Origin: Macquaria australasica
Taxonomy: Eukaryota; Chordata; Actinopteri; Centrarchiformes; Percichthyidae
Length of the DNA stretch: 64,000 nt
Assembly: GCA_005408345.1 (NCBI GenBank)
Contig: SEMN01000172.1
Span: 746,501 to 810,500 of the forward strand
Reading direction: 5' to 3'
Shown here: piece by piece, positions 45,960-58,426 of the stretch
Layout of the letters: each line of letters begins with the position of its first letter
How positions within the stretch are numbered: position 1 is the first letter of the stretch
The notes under the pieces: model-generated
Told to the model about the DNA's origin: nothing
What the model saw: the letters and a program-made list of their open reading frames with translations, nothing else
Databases searched by the model: none
Made by a program: the position numbers and the translations under genes

Positions 45960-48900
45960 CCTCTATGCCCACCCGCCTGTATTGTCCGTCACATGAATAA
46001 TCCAATAGAAGGTTGGTAAAAGCCTCCCAGTCTGCAGGCTTTAGTCCTGAAGTCTGTCCCCCCCCAGCACACAAGCTGTCTGGAAAAACCCAGTGCAGCA
46101 TGTGAAGCCCCCCCACCCCACCCCCTCCAGCAGGAGATGCCTTTAATAGCCCCTCCTCATCAAAAACACACAGTCACAAGCTCTGTTTACTTGTTTATTT
46201 AGGTTTCTAAAACTCTGCAGAACACGGACGAATACCCCAAAGATGAAACACGGACGACTTAACTGCAGCCAGTTTTCCTCCCGGTGTGGATTCAGATCAG
46301 TTTGTCTGCAGTCTCTCTCTGCTGGCACTGCAGGTCGGCATTTGGCAGCATCAGGACATCAGGATCAATTAACTCGCCAAGTAGAAAAATATTCAGGGAT
46401 TTATCAGGGGGACTAAGGGCCTAAACACACAGGAGTTTTTAACAATACTGTATTTACATTTTTACATTTTAACCAGAAAACAGGCCTCAGACAATATCTA
46501 TGTAACAAAATAAATGGATATGAATGGCAACGTTTGTTTTCATGGATTCTGTCACTCCTTTTCTTTTTCTCTTTCTTCTGGGATGAATGTATTTTGAGAT
46601 CTTTGTCCCAGGGTTCCCATCATGTTTTTGGGTGGTACAAACAGGAAGGATAATGTTGCCATGGAGACGAGTTAGCGGTAGCCTGGCAGTTTTCTTTTCC
46701 TTTTCCAAATTTGCTGCACAAAACATCCTTCTGCATTGCCCGCCAACAGTTCCTGTTTGCACTGTTTGCACCGTGTATTTGCAGACAACTATCTCTGGAT
46801 TACTTTGACACTGAAGAATTTTCCTAAACATGATGATGATGAGGCAAGATTATGAGGGGCTTCTTTTGATTTAAGTGGATTTATGGATGTTTGTCCACCA
46901 TGTACATTGGAGATACGTCACACTGATTCTGTGTATGATGTCTGTACGTTCAGACTCGACTGAGAAGACGCAAATTGTGTGAATTCGGTTCAAATATAGC
47001 AGGTGTTCATGAGCACCAAGCAGTTCTTTCCCCTTCTTCATAGGAGAGGCTAAAAAGCTTGCTCAGGATACATAGTTGCTGGTTTTCTGAGGGATCATCA
47101 TTAGATCACAAACTGTGTGTGTTCTGCTGCTGTGAAACTCTCATTACCCCCCTACACCAAAATCACAGACAAATTCCTGCACGTTTACTGAACTTGGTGA
47201 ATAAAGTGATTCTGACTGTGAAGAATACTCGTTATCATTTAGACTAAAACCACAAGAAAACTCCAAGTCACTCTCTTTTAAATGATTAAAATGCCTTTTA
47301 CTCTCATGGCATGGTCATGTTAAACCTTACAACAAACTCCGACGGCATCAAGCCTTCGTCAGGGAGTCAGAACTCATTATCACTTCCCTGGCAGCGAGAG
47401 GGAAAACTTCTACCAATCTTTCTCACAAAGAGAGAGCTGCAGCACTGGGACTCAAGGATAACAAGTCCTGCCGAAGACGTTAAGCAACAACAGAGAAACA
47501 GCAGATCTGCAGTTTTTTTCTAAAGGTAATATATCTTTATACAGGTGAAGAGGCGGTTAACAGCCTTGGGGAAGTAGTAAGAAGAAGAGCCACACTTAGA
47601 GTCCTTACGTAATAAGAGCTCTGGTGACTGGAGGTTTGGTGTACGATGACTGTGAAACCCCGACTGCGCCTGCATCTCATCATTCTCTCTATTTACCTCT
47701 CTACAAAGACTAATGTGAGGTGAAGTGAAGGTGAGGACGAAATGTCGACTCTCTGTTAACCCACTGATACAGGAGCTCTTTACTTCTTTCTGTTAACTTA
47801 AAACTGTAGTAAGCAAAAATGTAATGTATGAAAACTGAGGCTATGACGAAATAACATCCCTCCTTCATGAGACACTGCAGACTCTAAGGCTAAAATGAAA
47901 TTCTGGTCTAAGTGTAAAGAGACTAATTTAAACTTTGGAGTAAGTGAGTGAGTGTCCATCAAATCCAGAGAAAACTGGACACAAACGATGGCTGAAATTC
48001 TTCACCACTTTCTTCTCCAGCAGAAACAAAGCATCTTTCTTGTATCTGTGCTGCATTACAGAGCTTGTCAGAGCTACAGCTGTTAGCCCATGTTCACACT
48101 AGTCAAGTTTCCATCCAGAAATAGTTCACATTTTAACTTAATTTCCAGAACATCTGCAAAAGTGAGTGCTGTGATGTCAATATTAGGAGTTGGATGCATC
48201 ACAATAAAAAGTTGATGGCGCTAACTCACTCGTCGGGCATCTGCTTGTTTTCCCTGAAGTGTTATATATTTTGCTGCAGGAAACCCTATTGATGGTAATG
48301 TCGTTTTTTCACATCAGGCTCAGGTAAATTGGTGTAATAATGAATAATAAAGGTGTAGTTTGACTATTTTGGTCCTCTGTGCGTTTACAAGAATTCTGGG
48401 AAATCAAGACATTTAAAAACCATGTTGCTCACTGCCACTTGTGGCCACTGATGTGCAAAGTTTCCTGGTGCAGCTCTTATAGGATGTAGATGAAAGGACA
48501 AGAGAGACTGACAGAGATACAAAAGGATATGGAGAGTGCCAAAAGTGTTTTCATAGTAACATACTGTATCTTTGTATTGACTGTAATCTTTTATTAGTTT
48601 ATATTTTAAATGACACAGTGACTGTGGCGTCAAATCGCAAAGTTTAAGGACGAGAACAGCCAGTAACTTCAAGGAGCGGAGCACCTATAAATATCACCAA
48701 ATATTTATGATCTGGCTTTGCTTCCCAGCCTCTTTGCATCCTAACATGCCCTTTGAGAGTTAAACTGTGTTTAACTGTGTGCACTCAGCAGTATTGAGCT
48801 GCTGGCTGAATGTCTAGACTGGACTGGTGTGACTGACACAAACAACCGTGTCTCCCTGCTACCATTTCCAATTACATGTATGTAAAAGTATAAACTGACA

Positions 48901-48994
48901 GGAACAAGACTCTGTAACTGCAGCGTCTACACATGGAAACAAACCTCTTGTAGACACAAATGTCATTAAATACATTGTGTTGCTGTTGTTTGGT

Positions 48995-49566
48995 AATAGG
49001 TGTTTTCGGACCAAACAGTTTTGGGGACTCCCTGAGAGGAACTGCCCCGAGAACTACATACCTTTAAGGGCTTTTATTCTGTTTGTATTCACACCGCCAA
49101 CAGGAACGCTGAAGTGATGTAAGCTGGCCGGCGGTTGGTATAGCAACGTCACTCACAAGTTTTTTATATCTCGCTTTGACGAGTCAAAATCTCGTATTTC
49201 CTCCATCGCATATACGCTCAGTAAAGCCTGGACTTCACTGTTGCTCCATTTGTCCGTGTTTTGGTCCATTTCTTAAGGCTACCGTTACGAGCTGTTACAC
49301 AGGGTTTTAAAGATGGCGGTTGCCGGTGCTGCATTGGTTCATGTGTTCGGCCAATCACCGTACACTTCGTCACTCAGTGTTCCTCTTGTGCTGGGAGAGT
49401 AGCTACTCTGAAGTGGGAGCTAAAAAAGTCCCTCAAAATGGCGTTCTAAGAACTACGATCGTTCCCAGTTATTGCAGTGAGGACACAATAAAAGGTGGTG
49501 GTGGTGGGGTTCCTCCAACTGTTCTTAGAACTATGAAAAAGTTCCTCTGGTCCAAAAATGCCTATT
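48995..49566. mobile_element. MITE with about 19-bp terminal inverted repeats
   Basis: The left end aataggtgttttcggacca (48995-49013) and the reverse complement of the right end, aataggcatttttggacca (49548-49566), agree at 16 of 19 positions. Subterminal gttcctct/gagaggaac motifs are mirrored. The octamer tgttgttt occurs just outside both ends (48984-48991 and 49568-49575) and may be a hAT-type 8-bp target duplication, although two to three extra bases intervene on the left. A 165-codon frame at 49320-49817 runs out of the element and is not a gene. Confidence 0.7.
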
Positions 49567-51040
49567 GTGTTGTTTCAGGACTTTTATTTCAAAAGAGAGG
49601 CAGAGGAAGCATGCAGAAGCAGTTCAACAGACTCATCAACATGTGCATAGTTTATAGGTTTACAGGAGCTTTGGTAATTTTTCACGATGTGCTCAAATGT
49701 AAAGAAAAGCTGAGCTGGTACAAAGAATACAATACAAATACAAATTATACAACTGCTCTGGATTATAGTCTTTTGGAGTGTGCATGTCAGTTTGACAAAT
49801 GTTTGCCCTTTTATTAAATTATTATTTTAAAAAATACCCAGCAAGACAAAACAGTATCCCCTTCTTGAGTACCTTTTTTAATCTCACTGATGAATTTAAA
49901 AAAACTGTTTTTGAACACGAACACAGCGGACACAATATCAAAACACCAACATGACGTGACGCAGCAGTGAAGCGCTTCACAGACCGCTTCCATTTATACC
50001 TGCTGGCTCTAGTTAAAAGTGTTATGAGTAGAAAAGTGTCTTTGTGGTTCAGTCTTGTAACTGGAGGCGAATAGTTTGATCATCACTGCCCAAGAAACAC
50101 AGAAAACCAAAACAGAAGTCTCGCTCTGAAATCTTGGGTGAGGTGAGTTGTTGCAGGAAGATGATGGTGTTTCTGGTTCAACAAAAAGGATCTTACTCTT
50201 TAACAAAAAGGTCTGTCTCTGTAGGGATCCTTTCCATAATGTTGTCAGACTCTTAGAATAACAGTCTGAACCAGATTCAGTGGAAAAAACAAGCACTTTT
50301 AGTGGCCCGCAAGGATTACGTTGCAGCCATTGCAGCCTGTTTCGGAAGCAATCTACTGGACCAATTCCAAAACTTTTGGTAACTTTTAGTCATTTACTCT
50401 TTAATACCTAAAATGTGAATGCAAAATACAACATGAAGCACACTAAAACTTAACTTGGTCTGTCTGTTTCATGAGAAATGCTTTGGATAACTTGTATCTT
50501 AGATTTGTAGCTCTAATATGATGAAGAGGTACTTGGAGCCTGATCTGATAGGGCTGTGAGGATACGTTGGACAAAAAAGGCTGGGAACCACTGCCTGGGC
50601 CTAATGAGCACTGGCCAACTTGCAGTTTGAGAAGACACACGATAAATAAATGCTCTTCCTCACATACAAACAAGCATCTTGTCACAGAGTCCGAGCGGGA
50701 TCGAGAAAACGAGACTCGTGAGGAGAGAGAGACTGAGGACGAGCTGGAGGGAGAAAGGAAAGTGCTTATGGAGGCAGATTGGTAGTCAGCCATTATTGCC
50801 TGAGTGACAGGGCGGGTTAGGGCTGACACACATTCTGGTCTCCTCAGAGTCCCACAGATCACGTCTGAGCTCCCGCTAGAAGTTGTTTATCTTCATCATG
50901 GCAGCGCTCGAGCAGCTGTCATGCATCCCGGGAACAAAAGCAGCTAACTGAGGAGAGGAGGAACAGCTCTGCCCACATCACTGTTCCTGTTCTGTGTTTA
51001 CATGAGGGTACCGCTGGGTCAGATTCCTGCTGCACACAGC

Positions 51041-51058
51041 AAAAAAAAAAAAAAAAAA
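51041..51058 (+). repeat. Poly(A) tract, 18 bp
   Basis: Uninterrupted A run; there is no recognisable retrotransposon immediately upstream. Confidence 0.97.
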
Positions 51059-51639
51059 GGGCCCATCTGAACAATTAACAGTTTAGAGAAAGTGTCTGCA
51101 GAAGATGTGAGACTGTTTCAATTGTTCCCAGAGCAGCTAAGCTTGTTTAAAGGCGTGTTCATGAATCAAGACGAATTCTTTCAAAGCAGGTGGAGCTGCC
51201 GACACATGATGAAGGGAGAAACAAGAGCCATTATCTCATCATAATGGTACTTTTTAACTCATTTTAAAGCTTCACTTAGCAGATTGGTATGTGCACTGCT
51301 GCTGTGTAATCAGCCGAAATCACACACTGGGGATGCAATGTAAATGGGCATCCTGTCCTTTCTAATTGAGTATTCTTTTCCAAAATAAATCTTTTAACTG
51401 AACTTGAAGTTTTCTCAGCAGTTGATGAGGCCAGTCAGTCACATCTCAGTCAAGCAAACATGCAAACCAAAGAAAAACGTTCCACCAGCTCCAGAGTTTC
51501 TACAGTTACTGTTAAAATTGACAGCATATATAATTTAAAAAACTGGTGACCCTTAAAAGAATTAAGGGTCCCATAGTTTCCTACAATTTCCTAGAAAGGA
51601 ACAGGCATGCACCGCTCATGTCTCACTTTTGCTGTGGAT

Positions 51640-51930
51640 TTCCAGTAAGAGTCTACAGCTATGCTAGCATCACTGTGACAGTAGTGGTTTGAGCTAAATG
51701 CTAACGTCATTGTGCCACATGTTCACCATCTCAGTTTAGTGTCTTAGCATGTGTTACATTTGCTACCAAATTTCATGGTAACCCATCCAATAGCTGTTGA
51801 AACATATCACTAAAAACCAGGAATGTGAACCTCATTGAGGCGCTAAAGGAAAAGTCAGGGGGTCACCACCAAAGTCAGTAGGATTTATCCTCTGGGGACC
51901 ATGAATGTCTGTACCAAATCTCCTCTTTAA
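51640..51930 (-). repeat. Dispersed repeat (cccagaggatgaatcc family), minus copy
   Basis: gagtctacagctatgctagc, gctaaatgctaacgtcattg, accaaatttcatggtaaccc, ggaaaagtcagggggtcacc and tttatcctctggggaccatg are the reverse complement of the family at 41849-42195. Confidence 0.65.
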
Positions 51931-54266
51931 ACATGCAGTAGCAGACGTATTTCAGTCTCGACTAAAGTGGTGGACCGAACTGACTGACATTTCTAAAACC
52001 ACACAAGCAAGCAAAACCAAACAAGACAAAGGAAAAATAGCAAATACATCTTAACTTGATTGGAAAACATGCAAAATGATGTATAATTATAAAATAATGC
52101 AAGAAATCCGATCAGACACACTGCATTTTTAGCCTGATTTACTTTGGAATACATGTCACAATAAATCTAGCACCAACTGCTCAAACCTCTTCAAACAGTT
52201 ACTGGTTGCTTTCACTCAAAAGGTGAAGTGTTAACTACGACAAACGTACATAGAAAAATGATCATCACAGATCCACCATCAAAAATCTATTAAGAAATCC
52301 AATTTCCAGCAGCTGCCAATTAAAACAGTGACTAAGCAGCATTGAGTCTTTGATCAGAAATCTGGAGCAGAAGCTAGACTAAAGCTTGTGCACACAGAGA
52401 GCAATAAAAGTACAGAGCTTGATCGATATGCAGCCATCACTTCCTTCAGACATGGACAGATAGCTGCAGCCTGCATTTGGATAATTTCCCCAACAGCGAT
52501 CAATATAAATACATGTTTTATTTCACTAAATACCCATTGTTACTCAGGAAGGAGCCAGGATCAAATCAATATCCATTCTAATATACGTTTGAATGAAGAC
52601 ACACACCTGATCACTGATATTCTCTGGGTTCATTTGGACGTACACATGCTCACATACACAGTATACATAAACAATGATATACATTAATGTGGATTATTAT
52701 GGCAAAATACTTAATTAAAATAAAATATCAAAGTAAAGAAGCAACAGCAGCAAAGAGTAAAGTAAAATGTGTCATTCTTAATAATACTTATTTCCTGTAT
52801 ATGTACAGTATATGCACGCATATGGTCACACACAGACCTAGACGTATAGGCCAGGTAGATAAAATACACTCATATGGCTATCAATTAATTATAATCTATA
52901 AACTATGAACTTAAAACACACACACAAACAAACACAGAGAATGAAAAGCTCAGAGCGAAGAGACTACCTGCTAGGACGTCGGTAAGATCCCGCAAAAGGG
53001 CGCAAGACATAATGAGGCTGCCGGTATCGTATGTATAATTTATTGTGTTTGAGGCATGCTGAGAAAAAGACCTATTGAGCTGAGAAAAGATGAAGTATGA
53101 AATGCAACATCAGGACAAGTAAACAACAACAGGCTTATTATGAGAGAAAAAGCAGACACATCCTGTGTGAAGGAAAGGAAGAAAATACGAAGGAATGTCA
53201 GGTCAGACGGCCTGCCTCTGAATGTGTGTGTGTGTGTGCTTATGGTTTGTGTGCTCAAGCCTGCAATTTTGTCCTCATAAAGGTAGAGAAATGACAAAAA
53301 TCCTTGATGAATTAAAGAACTAGCTTCTACTCATCTGTTTCAACCCCTCAATCCCTGATTTTCCTCTTAGATTTCCCATTAGGCATCTCAGTCTTGTCCA
53401 ATAAAGTCTGGTTTATTTTCTCATAAACATTGTTTGGTGACTGAGAGTTGAAGCATGTCAAGGTTTGGATGGGCATTTAACTCTCCTGGTCGACTCATCA
53501 GTACAAAAGTCATCTACGTCTCCCAAGGTGCAGTCCAGTAAGAAACAGCCAATCACAGAGCTTAAAATTCTGCAGCAACCTGATAAACTGTTGTACTATA
53601 TAGAGCCATCTACCATACCAAACAAAAAACTGGATTCCTCCATGGCCATAACATGAATAGATCCTGTGTTTCTACAACACTGTCAAAAGTCCAGCAGTTT
53701 ACAGTACAGTATAATAAGCTGTACATTGAGATTTCTGACACTTATGAATCATCATCATTTTGCATCATCAGGTGGCATGACTGCTCATTTCCGTGTCTGC
53801 AAAATGCATTTTATTGTGGGACTGTTCTCCTGCTGTTAGAGTATTAAATCAAATATCAAATCACCAATTTCACCTGTCACACCAAAACAGCAACGCACTA
53901 GGTTACACAGGCTAACTAGCAACTGTACACATTCTTCTTTATTTTCTTTGATAAGTGGCCATGGATTAACTATGATCATTGAATTTAAGATAATAACAGA
54001 AAATAATGCAGAAAAACCCCAGAAAAACTATTTACGTTGTGAAAATCTGCAGCTCTGTCAAGATAACTGTATGCGGGCTAACAGAAGACGTTTTGACTGA
54101 AAATGACGTGAGAGCAGCTTGATAAGTCAGTCCTCAGTGACAACAAAGTAATGTTATACTGAATAATGTAGTAACAAAAAGCCATTCAGGCTGAATATCA
54201 GGCTGAATACAAAGATGCGATTTAGGTCTGTGCGTGTGTGTGTGTCCACAGAGCAGGATACCTTAC

Positions 54267-54463
54267 CCGCTTGCGCAGGTTGCAGGTGAGGATGAGGTTG
54301 CGGGAGAAGGAGTTGGCGAAAGCCGTGTAAAACTCCAGCACCTTGAGCAAGGCTTCCCTCTTGATGACGTGCAGGTCGCAGTACGTTAGCGCTCTGACGT
54401 TAGCACACGCGTGTGCCAGCGTGGTTTCTTTCCAGAAGACGTCACCAAAAACGTCACCTTTAC
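54267..54463 (-). CDS. kcnh5: Kv10.2 (EAG2) channel, penultimate coding exon (end of CNBHD)
   Basis: This 197-bp exon has an acceptor (tgtcctcag) ending at 54464 and a donor (GTAAGG) at 54266-54261. It begins in phase 1 (GT completes a Gly codon) and ends in phase 0, which joins exactly to the exon at 24526 to give CNLRKR-IIFRKI. The 65 complete codons read KGDVFGDVFWKETTLAHACA through SFSRNLILTCNLRKR, the second half of the cyclic-nucleotide-binding-homology domain and its C-helix. EAG-family domains of this type do not bind cAMP; the pocket is filled by a short intrinsic-ligand strand. Here that strand reads LTCNL, as I recall for KCNH5, whereas KCNH1 has LTYNL. Upstream exons (rest of CNBHD, pore, S1-S6, PAS) were not found up to 64000. 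Confidence 0.96.
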
Positions 54464-56354
54464 CTGAGGACACAGCAAACAGGAGATAAATTGATAAATT
54501 GTTTAAGTAATTTCTTCAGTATAACAGCTGAACATTATCTAATTCCAGTTCATCAAATGTGAGGATTAACTGCTTTTCTTTGTCTTGTGCAGTAGTAAAC
54601 TGAATATCTTCGGGTTTTGGACTGTTGGTCGGACAAAACAAGAAATCTGACGACGTGTTAGGAATTTGATGATGGATGGTGATGGATATTTTTCACAATT
54701 TTCTGACATTTCATAAACCTATCTATAAACTATTAAAGGATTAATCAAGAAAATAAGTGGCAGATTAATTGAAAATGAAAATCTTTGTTGTTGTAGCCCT
54801 ACAGGTACGATGGAATTAACTAGTGTAAAATTACATGGTTTTGGGGATATAAAGCCTGCTCTTATCATGAGGCACTATGCCGTGGCACTGCCTAAAGCCC
54901 GAAGAACATCCTCCATCACAGCTCAGCAGTTCATTATTTGCAGACTGCCAGACGACCATCCCTTTATATGGCCAGTCGTCAGTGTAAACTGTACGTGATC
55001 GCCCGATTGTCTGTTTGGGAAAGTTACGAAAACTGTCTGACGCAGCCCCACCAGTTCCGCCACTGGAAAGGGTGTTTCAGGTTCTGTTAGACGATATGAT
55101 GAACACTTACTTTGTAAAATACTGAGGCCTTAATACAAAGTGGACGTCTGTGGTCTGGTAGGAAGCATAATACAAGTATATCAAGTCAATCTGGAGAGTG
55201 GTCCTGGATTGTTTGTGTGCGTTGAATCTCGCTAATGAATGTTTTTTTTTAAATATCTTTATAAATCCATATTTTTATGCCTTAACAACATGTTTGTTCT
55301 CATCTACTGTATTGTGACAGCTACAAGACCACAGAAGAAGACATGCAGACAGGAAAAGTGAAGGTACAGTAGCTGGGAAGTGCTAATTCAGTGAGGAAGT
55401 CTGACAAAAAAAAGTCTGAAAATAAAATTGAATTTTTAGGGGCCTGTGTTGTGGACGAGCACATCCCATCATATTGATTGTCAGCTTAGTTTGTGTAATG
55501 TTAGAGTATTAGGAGAAAGGGTGGAAGAAAGCACTAATGAATTACAGGATGGTACTAATTAGCTGTACGCACATACAAACCATCTGCATCACTGCATAAA
55601 CCACACACTTCCTCTCTTTTTCTTTCCTTAGCAACAGTTTTACCTGGCCAGGTCCTTAGCAACCAGGGCTGCTGATTTCACCATGTACACCATCAGACGC
55701 TGATACCAAGCAGCACCTAACAGGTACAACTACAGCTATTTCATCCGTTTCAGATCCAACATAATCCGAGTGGAATGAAAGAGAGAAAACATGGCAGAGA
55801 CAAAGAAAAATACTCTTTAAAACTTTTAAAACTTTGACTCACAGCAGAGTGATGTTACACCCTCCACTGTTAATTAATGCTGTGATGAAACAACTGAACT
55901 GTAACATAATTCACAAAGAAAGTGGTGGTATAATGACAACAGAAAGGCAGGTGGTGCCATGTAAAGGAAGAGCAAACTGCATTAAAAGGTAGATTGTCCA
56001 ATAACTGGATTAATTCATGTAGTTTAGCTGCTGGAAGTGCTGGCAGTATTTTTAGGAGAGCTGTCAGTTGGAGCAGTTTCTTGCTGTCACTCAGTGTGTG
56101 CTGCAACATGTTGATTTTTCATTGGATTTACAGTTAATAAATTTTTTTTAAACATCTTTTCTTCCGCTGTTCAACCGCAGTGGCTTTTGCTGCTCACGAT
56201 AACTACACAGTTCAAATTCTGTTAATTCTAAATAAACAGGAAAATTAACTGTGAATGTAAATATTAACAATATAAAGCACATCAGCAGGCACATTCATAA
56301 ACTCTTTGCGGGTGCTGGGTAAGAATGATCTGCACAAAAAGACATAAAAACATA

Positions 56355-56756
56355 CATGACAACTTCTGGACCTCAAATTGTCTTCCTCAGGTAAAGGTAA
56401 CAGGGTCCTAGATAAGATGGCGGGGACTGAGATTTGGGAACATGCTACCATGCTCACAGCCTCTAACATGCCCACCTATAATATGATAATTCATTCTTTG
56501 TGGTTCCACCAGGTGCGCAGGGCACGCTTCGCTACAAAATCACCAAAAGTGTACTGGCCGCCCCCCAATGCACTGGGCACCCTGCACCCGACTGTGCGCC
56601 CACTGAGCAACGAAAATAGAGCCCATTGTTCTCCCATGTGTATAATCAATTACCCTATTCACATTTGTGCTAAGTGTCATCACAGCTTATCTACATATCC
56701 AGGTGTGCTCACACCCTTCACCTTTACCTGAGGAAGACATTTGCAATGTTGTCATG
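56355..56756. mobile_element. TIR element, 402 bp, unclassified
   Basis: The core inverted repeat gtcttcctcaggtaaaggt (56380-56398) is exactly complemented by acctttacctgaggaagac (56720-56738). An outer catgacaac (56355-56363) is complemented by gttgtcatg (56748-56756), with unequal spacers of 16 and 9 bases between outer and inner arms. The interior includes ggtgcgcagggcacgc and gcccattgttctcccatgtg. There is no coding capacity. I do not recognise the family. Confidence 0.75.
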
Positions 56757-57676
56757 TCCAAGAAAACAGATCAGCAGTATGTGTGTGTGTGTGTGTTTTT
56801 AAATAAGAGAACAAATTCTGAAGAAAATGTGCTTTAATTAAATAGATTTTACATAAGGAAGTTGTTATTTTCTTGCAAAAACACAGAACTAAATCTTGAA
56901 TAAAATCTCTTGGAGCTTGAAGCACTGACCCTCTCAAATTGACCTGCTTTCCTTCATTGGTTTTCAGCCACCTGGACACTTGACTTATCAATTGCCAGCA
57001 TAAATTCCCCATGCTAATCACCAATAGCAGATGAATGCATGTTTACACTTGTGAGCGTCTCCTGGGCAACGCTGCAGATAATAATTAGATAATAATAAGA
57101 GGATGAAGGATCATAATTATAAGCAGCATCAAATGTGTCACAAGGTGAAGCATAAAACACAAAAACAGAGCCAGTACGAGACAATAATACCATGTAAAGA
57201 ACTTTTTCAATAAGTAGCAAATGGAATATAATGGTGCTTCTTTACCCTGAAGAGATCTAGTCTCACTCTGGCTGTAACAGGCACAAAAAAAACTAAAATC
57301 GTGGCTAATCAGCACTCAAATCTGTGTAATACCTGCCACAACCATCAGCTCAGCATTTTTCTGAGCTGACCTGGATAAGATGTGACGAAAAGCAGTCCAC
57401 ACTGTCCAGCAGCTGTCACAACATTATGAGTAATAGAAGTGTAACGCATCCAACATACTGTCGGAAAATTCCGACAGAGTGTGTGTGTCACTGCGAGTGT
57501 GTGAGTGAGTGGATCTCATCTCGACAATCCCTCCTCTGCAGCCCCCGAGGGCCCCTTTCTCTCCGAACATCCAACAAGGACTCAGGCAGCAGGACTCGTC
57601 TGGAATGAGCTCCCTGGAGATCTGCAGCTCTTCGCCAATTAGCCGCCTGGATGTGGACGTGGTCACACGGGCCAGG

Positions 57677-57696
57677 GGTGGTGGTGGTGGTGGTGG
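57677..57696 (+). repeat. (GGT)n microsatellite
   Basis: About six GGT units at the edge of a GC-richer block (57530-57700) in which I found no exon. Confidence 0.9.
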
Positions 57697-57911
57697 CTAT
57701 GTGCACTGAGTGTGACACTTAAAGTGGGGTAACGAGACGCCTCTGGTCTCGCTAGAAGAGAGATTTGACCCTGACCTGATGACCAAAACTCTGTCCAATA
57801 AACAAGCTCCCTTTGATTCACTTGTCTTTTGTTTACAAAACCTGGTGCACTTAAACACATCCTGTCACGCATCCCTTTCAGTCCTGAGCATTTGATTCCC
57901 ATGTTGACAGG

Positions 57912-58426
57912 TAAGCCCAGTTCAGACCAAAGATTCGCAAAGAGACGAGTTAAAACTTGCAACTACTTGCAATGCGCCAGTCTGCAACGCTCAGAAACCT
58001 GCCAGTTTACACCAATGTGACTAGACGAGACATTGTATCGTTTCCATAGCAACTCCGTCTCATTCTATCTGCGAGCTTTTCAGGCTTTTTTTTTTGTAGC
58101 TGGATATAATTTGTAGCGTCTTAAAATATGATTGAGGACAGTGATAGTGAATTACTTGCTACAGCTGCATTTCTAGTATTGATGAAATGGCGAAAACATT
58201 TTAAAAAACAGGCGAGTCGAGATGACCACCTGACTTCGCTATGAGCTGATTGGCTGTTGAAACAGGTGCCTTACGTTCTAAAACCAGCCGCTGGCGACTT
58301 GACGAGCTGAGTCGCAGCCGGGTTTAGTCGAGCTGAGACGGGCCAGTTCACACTGCTGCAACTTTTCCTGCAAGGTTCTAAAACGGTTTTGTCTCGTCAC
58401 AAATCTTTGGTCTGAAGTGGCCTTTA
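57912..58426. mobile_element. MITE with ttcagaccaaagatt inverted termini
   Basis: The left end cagttcagaccaaagattcg (57918-57937) is mirrored at the right, where the reverse complement reads cacttcagaccaaagatttg (58396-58415 region). cgacgag/ctcgtc-type subterminal motifs are mirrored as well. There is no transposase. The exact outer ends and target duplication were not resolved. Confidence 0.65.

Larger units (their letters stand above)
24527..54266 (-). other. kcnh5 intron, 29.7 kb
   Basis: Bounded by a GTAAGG donor at 54266 and a cctgcag acceptor ending 24527 (minus strand). It contains no further coding exon I can support. Stretches with nothing recognised include 24600-25850, 26320-27420, 30000-32130, 42470-45700, 46000-48980, 49580-51040 and 51970-54260. 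All carry only AT-rich unique-looking DNA, short simple repeats or chance open frames. Recognisable repeats are listed separately. Confidence 0.85.

Noticed and set aside
49320..49817. 165-codon frame
   Set aside because: It starts inside the MITE at 48995-49566 and runs into flanking DNA; no transposase or other motif.
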